Positions 1 to 7,668 of a DNA stretch of 49,125 nucleotides are shown one piece after another. The position numbers and the translations under genes are program-made. The first letter of the stretch is position 1; each line of letters opens with the position of its first letter. Source of the DNA: Candidatus Altimarinota bacterium. GTDB lineage: Bacteria > Patescibacteriota > Gracilibacteria > UBA1369 > UM-FILTER-53-11. The notes beneath the pieces are model-generated. The model had not been told where the DNA came from, ran no database searches, and saw only the letters and a list, made by a program, of their open reading frames with translations. The DNA is taken from contig JAGOUV010000011.1 of NCBI GenBank assembly GCA_018061065.1, forward strand, positions 1 to 49,125. Direction: 5' to 3'.

Positions 1-392
1 CTTTTCAGATCTATTAGATTTGCCTCCTCTTCTGCCTCGGCGGCAAGTAATGTGCAGTTAGGATCTACCACGTCATAATTGTGGAGAATGACACATCTAG
101 TTGTCTCCTCTAGAAGGTAGGGAATAAACTCTGCTTCACACCTTGCGATTTCAGCATCACATGTATCCCTAATAACTTTTTCTGCCATTTGAGCTGCAGT
201 GACATCACCCTGCTCAATAAGTTTTGCAAGCGCATTGCTCTCTGCTTCTCCCTCTTCCTCGTCGGAGAGCTCTGCTTTGATCGCCTCTTGAGTGGCGGAA
301 CGTTGCGGGCCGAAATATGCTGCCGCACTGAGTGCCACCACTGCTGCGGTGGCGCCCCAAACTACATTTTTTCTATCGAGCGATTTTTCCAT
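1..392 (-). CDS. Membrane-anchored hypothetical protein, 3' end cut by window edge
   Basis: Open reading frame that starts with ATG at 392 and runs off the left edge without a stop, so at least 130 residues are coded. The product begins MEKSLDRKNV, has one hydrophobic segment at about residues 10-28 (VVWGATAAVVALSAAAYF), then an acidic region (ELSDEEEGEAES) and a part with four cysteines. This suggests a single-pass protein with its C-terminal part outside the membrane. The start follows the previous stop by 17 bp of almost pure A/T, as between all genes of this operon. It is the last visible gene of a five-gene minus-strand operon. No known family was recognised. Confidence 0.7.
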   Translation of the reverse strand, partial: MEKSLDRKNVVWGATAAVVALSAAAYFGPQRSATQEAIKAELSDEEEGEAESNALAKLIEQGDVTAAQMAEKVIRDTCDAEIARCEAEFIPYLLEETTRCVILHNYDVVDPNCTLLAAEAEEEANLIDLK

Positions 393-409
393 AAAATTAA
401 ATTAAGTAA

Positions 410-1300
410 TTAATTAGTGATATCGATCCACACTTCTGGAGCACCTTTAAAGCTAAAAACTTCATAGGTGCGTTCATTGTCTTTAGCCATACGTTTATTT
501 GCCAAACGTTTTCCAGGTCGTATGTGATTCATGATCATGTGGCCTATCAGTTGTCTCTGTGTGGATCCGATGTTTCCGACGATTCGTATTGGTTGCTGCA
601 ATGATCCATTACCTCCGCTCATTTTTATTTGAAAAATGTCGAACGCGTTCATGAGATCTGCTGCCCGTGATACACCGAACGCCTTTCCTAGTTCCACTAT
701 CAAACGTGTACTTTCCTTATCTCCTTTTTGCACTGCATTATAGATGCTTGTATACAGCTCGATAAAAGTATAAAGAGTAGGCGTGTATGCAGGTTTGAGT
801 GTGCAAATAATCGAGTCTTTCATATCAGCACACAGCTGCTCCGGCTCATTTGCCGGAAGGATATCAACGCATTTTGGGGAGTCCTTGCCCTGACATCTAT
901 TGCCCAGTATCCACTTACCCGCATGTATCCATAACTCTTTTTTATTTACAAAAGTATAATGTAAAAATACTTCACCATTTACTTTTGTTGGTACTCCCGG
1001 TTTTATGAACTTACTGCCAGCTCCTATTTTGTGAGCCAAAAGTAAGCAAATACCCACGAAATGATCTTCTCGGTGAGGTCCGGTTATCTCAACTGCTTGT
1101 TGATGAGTAGAGCCATCGCCACCAAAAAACTCTACTCCTAGCTCAGTCATTTTTTTCTCGAGCGTAGCGGCAGTTGCGGTAGATAGGTCAAGCATGTCCT
1201 TAAAACTACTTCTTTCGGCATCCGTCCAAGGCATCCCAGCAAGCGACTCAATTGAGTAGTGCTCACTCTGTTTTTCAGACCTTTCACACAGTTGGTTCAT
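410..1300 (-). CDS. Hypothetical protein with two GGDGS-type domains
   Basis: 296-residue protein of unknown function without clear signal peptide or membrane segment. It holds two copies of a roughly 80-residue unit. The N-terminal copy (about 45-135) has GVEFFGGDGSTHQQAVEITG and ends ELWIHAGKW. The C-terminal copy (about 217-296) has QIKMSGGNGSLQQPIRIVG, then NHIRPGK and EVWIDITN. The neighbouring 144-residue protein at 1785-2219 has one copy with the same landmarks (GGDGS, HLRPGK, VFSF, LWIDI). The unit therefore looks like a small domain family duplicated inside the operon. The gene starts 18 bp after the lipoprotein gene, with an A/T-only leader ending TTTT-ATG and no Shine-Dalgarno site. 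Confidence 0.85.
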   Translation of the reverse strand: MNQLCERSEKQSEHYSIESLAGMPWTDAERSSFKDMLDLSTATAATLEKKMTELGVEFFGGDGSTHQQAVEITGPHREDHFVGICLLLAHKIGAGSKFIKPGVPTKVNGEVFLHYTFVNKKELWIHAGKWILGNRCQGKDSPKCVDILPANEPEQLCADMKDSIICTLKPAYTPTLYTFIELYTSIYNAVQKGDKESTRLIVELGKAFGVSRAADLMNAFDIFQIKMSGGNGSLQQPIRIVGNIGSTQRQLIGHMIMNHIRPGKRLANKRMAKDNERTYEVFSFKGAPEVWIDITN

Positions 1301-1318
1301 AAAATTAAGTAATTCTAA

Positions 1319-1759
1319 TTATTTGAAATATGTTTGTAAGGTTTCTTCCTCACAGGTTCTTTGACTGTCATCTGCCCATTTATCCAAATCCTCTTCTGAT
1401 GCTGATGCTAAGTCGGTAAGTGGCGCACAGTATGCTGGTCTAGAATCCTTTAGGCATCTGTCGATTGCCGTAACTAACTTTTCTCCCTCTTCTTTTTGTT
1501 TTGAGAGGCAAAAATTTTGGATAGCAGTTCGGATCATTTTGGCTGCTTTCGTATTTCCATTCTGCGCTGCCTCTCCCAATTTTCTTAGGGCCTGGGTTGT
1601 CAGTTCTGCGCTCGTTAATTCAGGAACATGCGCCGTCTGCTGTACTGCAGCGCTTGTCTTGGTAGAAACCTTTCCAAGATCTTTATGTAGTGATGCTGGT
1701 GCGCTCCCGCAGGCTGCAAGTGATGCGGTAAGTGCGAATGCTTCAAATGATTTTCTCAT
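1319..1759 (-). CDS. Putative lipoprotein
   Basis: 146-residue exported protein. The N-terminus MRKSFEAFALTASLAACGSA is a short signal peptide ending in a lipobox (LAAC), so the mature protein should start at the lipid-modified cysteine 17. The rest is helical and rich in Lys, Glu and Ala with five further cysteines in the C-terminal half (FCLSK, DRCLKD, AYCAP, RTCEEE), which could form disulfides outside the cell. It is the third gene of the minus-strand operon, 25 bp after the 144-residue GGDGS protein and 18 bp before the two-copy one. That order suggests the operon products work at the cell surface. No family was recognised. Confidence 0.8.
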   Translation of the reverse strand: MRKSFEAFALTASLAACGSAPASLHKDLGKVSTKTSAAVQQTAHVPELTSAELTTQALRKLGEAAQNGNTKAAKMIRTAIQNFCLSKQKEEGEKLVTAIDRCLKDSRPAYCAPLTDLASASEEDLDKWADDSQRTCEEETLQTYFK

Positions 1760-1784
1760 AAAAATAAATTAAATAATTGATAGA

Positions 1785-2219
1785 TTAGTGTAAGTCATTC
1801 TTTTCAAGTCCCCACCACTGAGATATGTCGATCCAGAGATCGGGGTCATCGGGGAAAGAAAAGACATCGAACCGCTCTGTCCCTTCATTATTTTCAATGA
1901 GTTGTTTCCCATTAAAAGTTTTTCCGGGACGCAGATGCTTGATAACTATGTGTTCTAAAAGGATGCCATAAGGTCCCAAGATATCTCCGGTTATAGAAAT
2001 GGCTTCTTCTTGAGACGAGCCATCGCCACCCTCAATTTTCACCCTCAATCGTTCCAGTGCAGCAACAAGTTCGTCCGGCTTTTGAATCTGGAATGCCCTC
2101 TGGAGTATTGCAATAAACTGTCCCCCGACACGTCCAGCTGTGTGCTCGCGCATGAGACTGGTAATAACTTCTTTGAGTGGATAGGTTGTTTTGGGATTTT
2201 CGCCCGGACCGTGCGACAT
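1785..2219 (-). CDS. Hypothetical protein with one GGDGS-type domain
   Basis: 144-residue soluble protein of unknown function. Residues about 1-55 are helical; residues about 57-140 carry the motif RVKIEGGDGSSQEEAISITG followed by EHIVIKHLRPGK and DLWIDISQWW. The same landmarks occur twice in the protein at 410-1300, which makes this the best single copy for describing the domain. The pattern (aliphatic strand, Gly-Gly-Asp-Gly-Ser turn, then Ile-x-Ile-Thr-Gly) suggests a beta-rich fold; that is an inference. The gene lies 18 bp after the 832-residue membrane protein and 25 bp before the lipoprotein, within one operon. Confidence 0.85.
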   Translation of the reverse strand: MSHGPGENPKTTYPLKEVITSLMREHTAGRVGGQFIAILQRAFQIQKPDELVAALERLRVKIEGGDGSSQEEAISITGDILGPYGILLEHIVIKHLRPGKTFNGKQLIENNEGTERFDVFSFPDDPDLWIDISQWWGLEKNDLH

Positions 2220-2237
2220 AAAAAAGTTAATTAAGAA

Positions 2238-4736
2238 TTAGTGTAATTGATCTAAGAAAGAACTCACCGGCCAAAAACCATGCTGGTTGGTCCCGCGCTG
2301 TCTCTTGAATACGTCGAAGTCGTGTTGGCTCACCACATAGGGATGTAGTAGCTGATTTGGGCCTTCTGCAAGCAGTTTTAGATCATGTTGTAATCCCGCT
2401 CCGATCGAGCCATTTTTAGGAATACTATAAAATGCGAACGGTTCTTGTCCCTCAAAGCCGATATATATAAACTCATCGCTAAATATTTTTTGAGTTGCTC
2501 TCTTGCCACCGACTTCTGCAGCATCTTTATTTGGCACAATATCTTCACGGCCACCTTTATAATGAAAATCCGCTTGGCCCACGTAATCAGAAAACATCTG
2601 CGGAATGTGTTTGCCTGAGATATCAATATCGAAGTCAATAAAATATCCCACGAGATTTCCCTTCTTCTGCGACATAATATTGAGCCCCGATAATCTCCCC
2701 TGAGCGTTTGTTTCTACCGGCATACCGTTTTCAGTTAGTTCTTTAAGTGCTTCTGTAGGGTTCGTCATGCCAAGTTCAATAATTGGCTTTAGCGCTTTGA
2801 AAATCTCTTGCGCACCCGAATAAACTCCGGTAGATGAGCTGTTCAAATTCAGAGCCTCGCCGTTACTTTGTGAATCATAGTTGTTATAGCCCACGTAGGT
2901 GTTCATTAATTTTCCAGTGGATACATCAAACGCGATAAATGCACTTCGTTTGCCGCCGAGTTTTTTATAATATCCTGATGTCTGATACTGCCTTAGTTGC
3001 ACGTCGTCTCCTTCCGGAAGCGCAATTTTTACCACCACGGTATTCTTGTTTTTTTCATGGTAAATACCTTGAATAGATGTGTCTTTTACCGTCAATACAC
3101 CACCTTCTGCACTCATTAGTTCAACTTCATTTCTTTCGTCGATGACTATGTCGCCCGGTGCGGTTCGCTCAATCCAGGGGAATTCATCTACTGAGTGTGC
3201 GTAGTCTGTATCTGCTTTCGCATCTCGAACGGTTAATGAGGGTCTATGATTAAAACGAATTTTTGTGTCAGCGAGAAGTTTCTCAGGAGCGATTGCTTTT
3301 AATTCTGCAGCAGCTTTTTTAATCGCATTGAACACAAGATTATCCAGCTCTTCAACTTTCTCTCTTGTTCCGTCTGTCACTTCCTGTGAGTGATGGTCTT
3401 TAATTGCTGGCGCAACGGCGAGTCCAATACCAACGGTTGCAGCAGTGGCCGCAAATAATTTCCCAAAATGTTTTTGTAGCCATGAGGGGGATGGAGCTGG
3501 CGAAGTTCTAGTTTTTTCCGTGCTAGCAGCTGCGGGAATTCTCTGTTCGAGGAGTTCCCAAGCTTTTGCATATTCGTCTGTTACTGGCTCATCTTCCACG
3601 GCCATACTCGGAGTTTCTACTTCCGGTTCTAGCTCTGCCTCAAGTTCAGGCTGAGGCGGTGCAGGTGGCAACACGAGTGGCGTTTTGATGCGGACGTGGA
3701 AATCGTTTTCTGGAGGTGGGAATGCTGTTATTAGGTCGCTATCCGCATGTTGAGTAAAGTCATCTCTTAATGTGCCCATGTCAGTGGTAAACTGACTTTC
3801 AACAGCAGGCCAGATGTGTGCCCAGAGTGATGCTATTTCTATGGGGAGTAGCTCAACCTTTGGTTCCATGGGATCGAGCTTTCCAAGACACAATAAAAAC
3901 AATTGGTCGTAATTCCTGGTGAATAATTGTTTGCCCGAAATAGGTGAGCGCCATGTGGCAAGTCTTGGATGGTTGATATCTATGCTGATAATTTCTCCGT
4001 TGCGTGTATCTACAGACAAGCCTATTGCAAAGTCGTTGCCACAAGAAGGACCCCTATCATCACTTATATTACTGAAAGACATTTGAGCTTCATGTTTTTC
4101 GTAATTAACCTGCCACCAAATCACCATTGAGCTTCCCGGCACACTTTCGTGCTTCAACGTAAATCCTCTATATCCATTTCCATGATCGTAAGGAATAAAA
4201 GTTGTTTTATTGCCAATATCTACAGGAAAATTAATAACTCTTCTACGGATCCATAACTCGGATGCATAGTTTCGTAAAAATTCACTGAAGACCTCTGCGG
4301 TTGGCGTAATATCTTCTCCCACTGATTGCAAGACACGGCTGTCTAAGGGAGTGGGACCCTCTAGCAATGGCACAAAGTCCAGCTCAAGTTGTTTTCGATT
4401 TACAGTGGAAGGCTCAGGTTTAGCCGGTACGGTCTCTGTAGAAGTGGGAACGGTGATGACTCTTTTAATTTCTTTGCCGGTTGTATTTTGAACAAAGAAG
4501 CAGGCTCTAAGCGGAATAACTAGCTGATCGCCCGGCTTATATATATCGAGGGGGGGGTTGTATATGGTGTCATTGAATCCCTCCAGCTTCGCGAATCTCT
4601 TGCGCGTAGCACCCGCGGATGCTGCAGCTACTGGAGTAGGTGAGCCATCGTCGAGTTCAAGATCTCTGAATCTCTTGTTTCTTTCGGGAGATTTTTCGCC
4701 CGGCTTGTTGTTAGGTGATTCGGCCATGGAGGTCAT
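2238..4736 (-). CDS. Large single-pass membrane protein of unknown function
   Basis: 832-residue first gene of the minus-strand operon. The order is: charged N-terminal tail (1-60), a first globular part (about 60-340) with IPYDHGNGYRGFTL and WWQVNYEKHE, a low-complexity Pro/Glu linker (about 345-395), one hydrophobic segment near residues 425-445 (LFAATAATVGIGLAVAPAI), and a long C-terminal part rich in beta-forming residues and glycine. There is no signal peptide, so the topology is probably N-in/C-out with separate inside and outside domains. ATG at 4736 was chosen; a second ATG lies at 4727. The promoter and a 26-bp inverted repeat lie just upstream, facing the TrmB-like regulator. No family was recognised in either half. 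Confidence 0.85.
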   Translation of the reverse strand: MTSMAESPNNKPGEKSPERNKRFRDLELDDGSPTPVAAASAGATRKRFAKLEGFNDTIYNPPLDIYKPGDQLVIPLRACFFVQNTTGKEIKRVITVPTSTETVPAKPEPSTVNRKQLELDFVPLLEGPTPLDSRVLQSVGEDITPTAEVFSEFLRNYASELWIRRRVINFPVDIGNKTTFIPYDHGNGYRGFTLKHESVPGSSMVIWWQVNYEKHEAQMSFSNISDDRGPSCGNDFAIGLSVDTRNGEIISIDINHPRLATWRSPISGKQLFTRNYDQLFLLCLGKLDPMEPKVELLPIEIASLWAHIWPAVESQFTTDMGTLRDDFTQHADSDLITAFPPPENDFHVRIKTPLVLPPAPPQPELEAELEPEVETPSMAVEDEPVTDEYAKAWELLEQRIPAAASTEKTRTSPAPSPSWLQKHFGKLFAATAATVGIGLAVAPAIKDHHSQEVTDGTREKVEELDNLVFNAIKKAAAELKAIAPEKLLADTKIRFNHRPSLTVRDAKADTDYAHSVDEFPWIERTAPGDIVIDERNEVELMSAEGGVLTVKDTSIQGIYHEKNKNTVVVKIALPEGDDVQLRQYQTSGYYKKLGGKRSAFIAFDVSTGKLMNTYVGYNNYDSQSNGEALNLNSSSTGVYSGAQEIFKALKPIIELGMTNPTEALKELTENGMPVETNAQGRLSGLNIMSQKKGNLVGYFIDFDIDISGKHIPQMFSDYVGQADFHYKGGREDIVPNKDAAEVGGKRATQKIFSDEFIYIGFEGQEPFAFYSIPKNGSIGAGLQHDLKLLAEGPNQLLHPYVVSQHDFDVFKRQRGTNQHGFWPVSSFLDQLH

Positions 4737-4746
4737 ATGAAAAACG

Positions 4747-4800
4747 TAGATAAATAACGAATTAGTTATCTAATCTACACAATAAATGTCGACATGTAAA
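4747..4800 (-). promoter_or_regulatory. Promoter with 26-bp inverted-repeat operator for the five-gene operon
   Basis: On the minus strand TTTACA (4795-4800) and TAGATT (4772-4777) are spaced by 17 bp. The spacer contains the 10-bp palindrome ATGTCGACAT (4786-4795). An imperfect 26-bp inverted repeat with arms TAGATAAnTAA / TTAnTTATCTA (4747-4772) covers the end of the -10 box and the likely transcription start, the usual position of a repressor site. The divergent gene encodes a TrmB-type regulator, the obvious candidate to bind here. Confidence 0.6.
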
Positions 4801-4842
4801 GCCCTTGTGTCCTATTTTACCCTTAGATAAGGCCTTTTTTGG

Positions 4843-4848
4843 TATAAT
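4843..4848 (+). promoter_or_regulatory. Extended -10 box of the TrmB-like gene
   Basis: TGGTATAAT, an extended -10 element without a clear -35, ends only 4 nt before the ATG at 4853. The mRNA is therefore probably leaderless. It also overlaps the alternative ATG at 4847, making that start unlikely from this promoter. Just downstream GTCGA and TCGAC form an inverted repeat around AATTCG (4855-4870), echoing the GTCGAC palindrome at 4788-4793. Confidence 0.55.
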
Positions 4849-4852
4849 GAAG

Positions 4853-5629
4853 ATGTCGAAATTCGTCGACAAACCTGTAAACGCCTTACTCCCTATGCTT
4901 CAAGAATTATTTAAAAAACTCGGTTTTAGTGAAAAAGAGGCAGTGATTTATACTATTTTGAATCAGCGTGGTGCGAACTCAGTTTCAGTCCTCTCTCAAC
5001 TTACAAAAATTAAACGCACTTCTATATACGATATTTTGAAGGAGCTCATGGCGCGTGATTTGGTGATGAGTTTTCAGCAGGGTGGCACAACCTACTTTGC
5101 CATCGACGATGTTCAGAAAATTTCCTTTGAGCAAAAAGAGCGCCTCAATTATGCGCAACAATTAATCAATCAGTTAAAGAGCACAGCTTTTGATCAAGAG
5201 CATGCGATGCAGGTAAACTATTATAGAGGACAAGAAGGATATCGTGAGATGTATGAGGATGTCTTGCGGCAATGCAAAACAGAGCTTCTGGGCTGTCTGG
5301 AGAACGATAATCTCTACTCAGGTATCGATGAAAAACGTGAAGAGCAGTGGACTAAGGAGCGCTACGAAAAGGGAATTAAAGTACGCTTAATTCTGCAGGA
5401 CTCAAAGTCTGCTCGTGAAAAGAAGAAAGAGGATAAGGGATTAAATCGAGAAACCAGAATCATTCCTAAAAATAAATTTCCCTATCAGAGTAGTTCATTT
5501 ATTTATGAAAATTACCTGACATTTTTTTATGCTGGGCCAGATGGATTTTTAGGAGTCCGCATTAATCACGCTGAGTTTGCGAATTTGCAACGCCAGATGT
5601 TTGAGATGTCATGGAGTCTGCTCGGGTGA
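4853..5629 (+). CDS. TrmB-family transcriptional regulator
   Basis: Probable DNA-binding regulator of about 258 residues. Residues about 14-85 form a TrmB-type winged helix: LFKKLGFSEKEAVIYTIL, then SVSVLSQLTKIKRTSIYDIL as the recognition region. A short coiled linker follows and then a C-terminal domain (about 115-258) of the phospholipase-D-like fold used by TrmB proteins as a sensor (YYRGQEGYREMYEDVL). In archaea and bacteria TrmB proteins often sense sugars; the ligand here is unknown. ATG 4853 was preferred because the -10 box overlaps the earlier ATG at 4847; an open frame extends back to 4805. The gene diverges from the five-gene operon and overlaps the convergent gene at 5609-6808 by 21 bp. 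Confidence 0.85.
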   Translation: MSKFVDKPVNALLPMLQELFKKLGFSEKEAVIYTILNQRGANSVSVLSQLTKIKRTSIYDILKELMARDLVMSFQQGGTTYFAIDDVQKISFEQKERLNYAQQLINQLKSTAFDQEHAMQVNYYRGQEGYREMYEDVLRQCKTELLGCLENDNLYSGIDEKREEQWTKERYEKGIKVRLILQDSKSAREKKKEDKGLNRETRIIPKNKFPYQSSSFIYENYLTFFYAGPDGFLGVRINHAEFANLQRQMFEMSWSLLG

Positions 5630-6808
5630 TGGTGGTGGCTCATATGAAATCGCCCCATCTTCGTCTCCTATAACGGGAGTATAGTCTGCGGGTATCGGCT
5701 TAGCATCGGGGTCTATTCCTTTCACATAGCGAGCATATCCATACATTCCGGTGAGGGTAAGGGTATTTATTACGCAGCCTGCTATTAACAGTCGAATGCG
5801 CGCAAGACTTCGTTTTTTCTTTTGAAGTTCGAAGGTCTGTGATTTTATATGGACCGTCTCAAAAGGCGTGTCTTTTCCAAAGAGTGCAAGCAGCGGATGA
5901 AGTTCAGGGAAATTTTTTCTGAGATTTGTATCTCCTTGAAGTCCCTTTGCTACCCTAATAATAAAATCATCGTAGACCTGTTGTCGGCTCACTCCCATCT
6001 GAGTTTTCTGTCCGCTGAGCAGTGCACGCAATCTAAAGGCAATCTCATTCAACCCATAGTAGGTACTGGAGTGATCGATCGGAAGTTTTTTTAACTCACC
6101 GGGTCGCAGCTTTGCAAACTGATCGAGAAGCTTGGGATTTTTTTGAGCTGCTTGATACAGAAATTGTGCAATTTCAAGCGCACTTGATTCTCTTGTAAGT
6201 TGGATTGGTGCTTCAGTTGAATACGCTTTATCTACATCAACAGCTCCTTTTTCAGGATCAAAACATGTTTTCAATGTACCGAATAACGCTTGGTTTTCTG
6301 GCAAGCTCTCAACCGTACAGACGCGGGTTGTTCTAAATGTTTCACTATTGAATCGACCTCTTGCGATACTTCCAATTAATCTCATCTCTTCTCCTAAGCT
6401 GAGAGAGTCATCTGTCTCACCATGACCATTGAATAACTCACTGGGAGTTCGGCATACTATGACAGTTACCGTTTCACCTTTTGGCGTACAGCTATAAGCA
6501 TAGCGAAGTGTGGCCGTAAGGATGGGCTCGCTATAGGTGCCGGTCGATCCTTTTGGCAGTATTCCAAATGACTCTCGAAATACCTCTATAATCTCATCAT
6601 GCTTCATTATTTTTCCTAAATAAATTGCAGCAGTATCGGCCGTTATCGTGGGCTGCTGAGGTTGGCCATCTTTAGGCTTTTTGCCTAAAATTTGATACGA
6701 GGCAGTCCCATCTTTTGATGGTTTCCGGCTTGGAGCAAAGGCATCCATGAAGGTTTCTGTGACAGCCGTACCAGCTGAACGACCAAATTGAGATACTCTT
6801 TCGAGCAT
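5609..6808 (-). CDS. Hypothetical protein with C-terminal membrane segment
   Basis: 399-residue protein. There is no signal peptide; one hydrophobic segment lies near residues 342-362 (RIRLLIAGCVINTLTLTGMY) and the last 35 residues are acidic and proline-rich (YEPPPSPEQTP). Most of the protein should thus be cytoplasmic and tethered to the membrane near its C-terminus. A mid region (about 205-330) is helical. No catalytic motif or known family was recognised. It has its own strong promoter with a palindromic operator (6841-6868) and its 3' end overlaps the TrmB-like gene by 21 bp in the opposite direction. Confidence 0.75.
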   Translation of the reverse strand: MLERVSQFGRSAGTAVTETFMDAFAPSRKPSKDGTASYQILGKKPKDGQPQQPTITADTAAIYLGKIMKHDEIIEVFRESFGILPKGSTGTYSEPILTATLRYAYSCTPKGETVTVIVCRTPSELFNGHGETDDSLSLGEEMRLIGSIARGRFNSETFRTTRVCTVESLPENQALFGTLKTCFDPEKGAVDVDKAYSTEAPIQLTRESSALEIAQFLYQAAQKNPKLLDQFAKLRPGELKKLPIDHSSTYYGLNEIAFRLRALLSGQKTQMGVSRQQVYDDFIIRVAKGLQGDTNLRKNFPELHPLLALFGKDTPFETVHIKSQTFELQKKKRSLARIRLLIAGCVINTLTLTGMYGYARYVKGIDPDAKPIPADYTPVIGDEDGAISYEPPPSPEQTP

Positions 6809-6840
6809 GTTTTTAACCTGTTAAATAGAAATAGCCGATT

Positions 6841-6868
6841 ATTTTAACATTTTAGTCTAAAATGTCAA
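6841..6868 (-). promoter_or_regulatory. Sigma-70 promoter whose spacer is a 19-bp palindrome
   Basis: On the minus strand TTGACA (6863-6868), a 16-bp spacer and TAAAAT (6841-6846) precede the 399-residue gene. The whole spacer is part of the palindrome ACATTTTAGTCTAAAATGT (6847-6865), symmetric except for the centre base. A dimeric repressor bound here would block the promoter. Confidence 0.7.
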
Positions 6869-6899
6869 TAGTGCTTGATCGAGAGCTCTGCCCACCTGG

Positions 6900-6905
6900 T
6901 ATAAT
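6900..6905 (+). promoter_or_regulatory. Extended -10 box, leaderless start at 6912
   Basis: TGGTATAAT ends 6 nt before the GTG start codon at 6912, the spacing expected for a leaderless mRNA. It also decides the start of the downstream membrane protein. Confidence 0.6.
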
Positions 6906-6911
6906 GACCCG

Positions 6912-7667
6912 GTGAAATCAAAATTACTGTTCTACCACCTTATCTTCTCTGCCTTTCTGCTATTTGTGCATCCGCTTATAGGTAAGCAGCTTGCGGATGT
7001 CATGAAGCAAAATCAGACCGCGGTGATGGTAGGTGCAGGGATTTTGGTGTTGTTGGTCGCCGAGCATTTTGCCCTGCGCGCAAAACTTGCCTACGTGGCT
7101 CAGAAGTATCTGGCATTAGTAAAGAATAAGTCACCTAATAAAACTTCTTCAGTACATTTCTTTTTGTGGATGACTCATATGTTGGGCTTGGCGATTGTTT
7201 TTATGATTATAGTGAGTGCGATCTACGGTGAACTAAAAAATGCCCCCCAGTTGATTCTGGGAATTCTAATGGGAGTCATCGTGGTGAAGGATATCAGGCT
7301 TATGTTTTCTGGCCCGTTTGACGAGGCGTTTAGTAAGAAACCAAAACTTTCTGAGCCAGTTGCAGATGTAGTTCTGATACTCTTTGCGCTCTGTCTGCAT
7401 ACCGTGTGGTGGGATATTGGCGTGGCCCACAATGGAAGCATTTTGTATCACCCGTATATCAATACCCCCACTGCGGTGATCGTTACGTTTATTATGAATG
7501 TCGTAGGAATTTCATTTTTGTTTTTGTTTAGTTATCTCATGGGACGCGTACCATTTCTTCTTCAGGAAAAAGTTTTTGCCATGGAAAAGGGAACTGCGGT
7601 TGTTGTGATGCCGTATATCTTTGCCTTCTTATCTAATATCATCAGCGTCATGCTGCTCAACTCATAA
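6912..7667 (+). CDS. Polytopic membrane protein of unknown function
   Basis: 251-residue integral membrane protein with about six hydrophobic segments (near residues 5-22, 38-55, 85-105, 112-128, 150-168, 190-212 and a last one at 228-248). There is a TrpTrpAsp motif (HTVWWDIGVAHNG) between segments. The GTG start at 6912 is supported by TATAAT 6 nt upstream. The next gene, a membrane-anchored tandem rhodanese, starts 1 bp after the stop, so the two are surely one operon and may act together in sulfur or redox handling at the membrane; that is an inference. The family was not recognised. Confidence 0.75.
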   Translation: MKSKLLFYHLIFSAFLLFVHPLIGKQLADVMKQNQTAVMVGAGILVLLVAEHFALRAKLAYVAQKYLALVKNKSPNKTSSVHFFLWMTHMLGLAIVFMIIVSAIYGELKNAPQLILGILMGVIVVKDIRLMFSGPFDEAFSKKPKLSEPVADVVLILFALCLHTVWWDIGVAHNGSILYHPYINTPTAVIVTFIMNVVGISFLFLFSYLMGRVPFLLQEKVFAMEKGTAVVVMPYIFAFLSNIISVMLLNS

Positions 7668-7668
7668 T

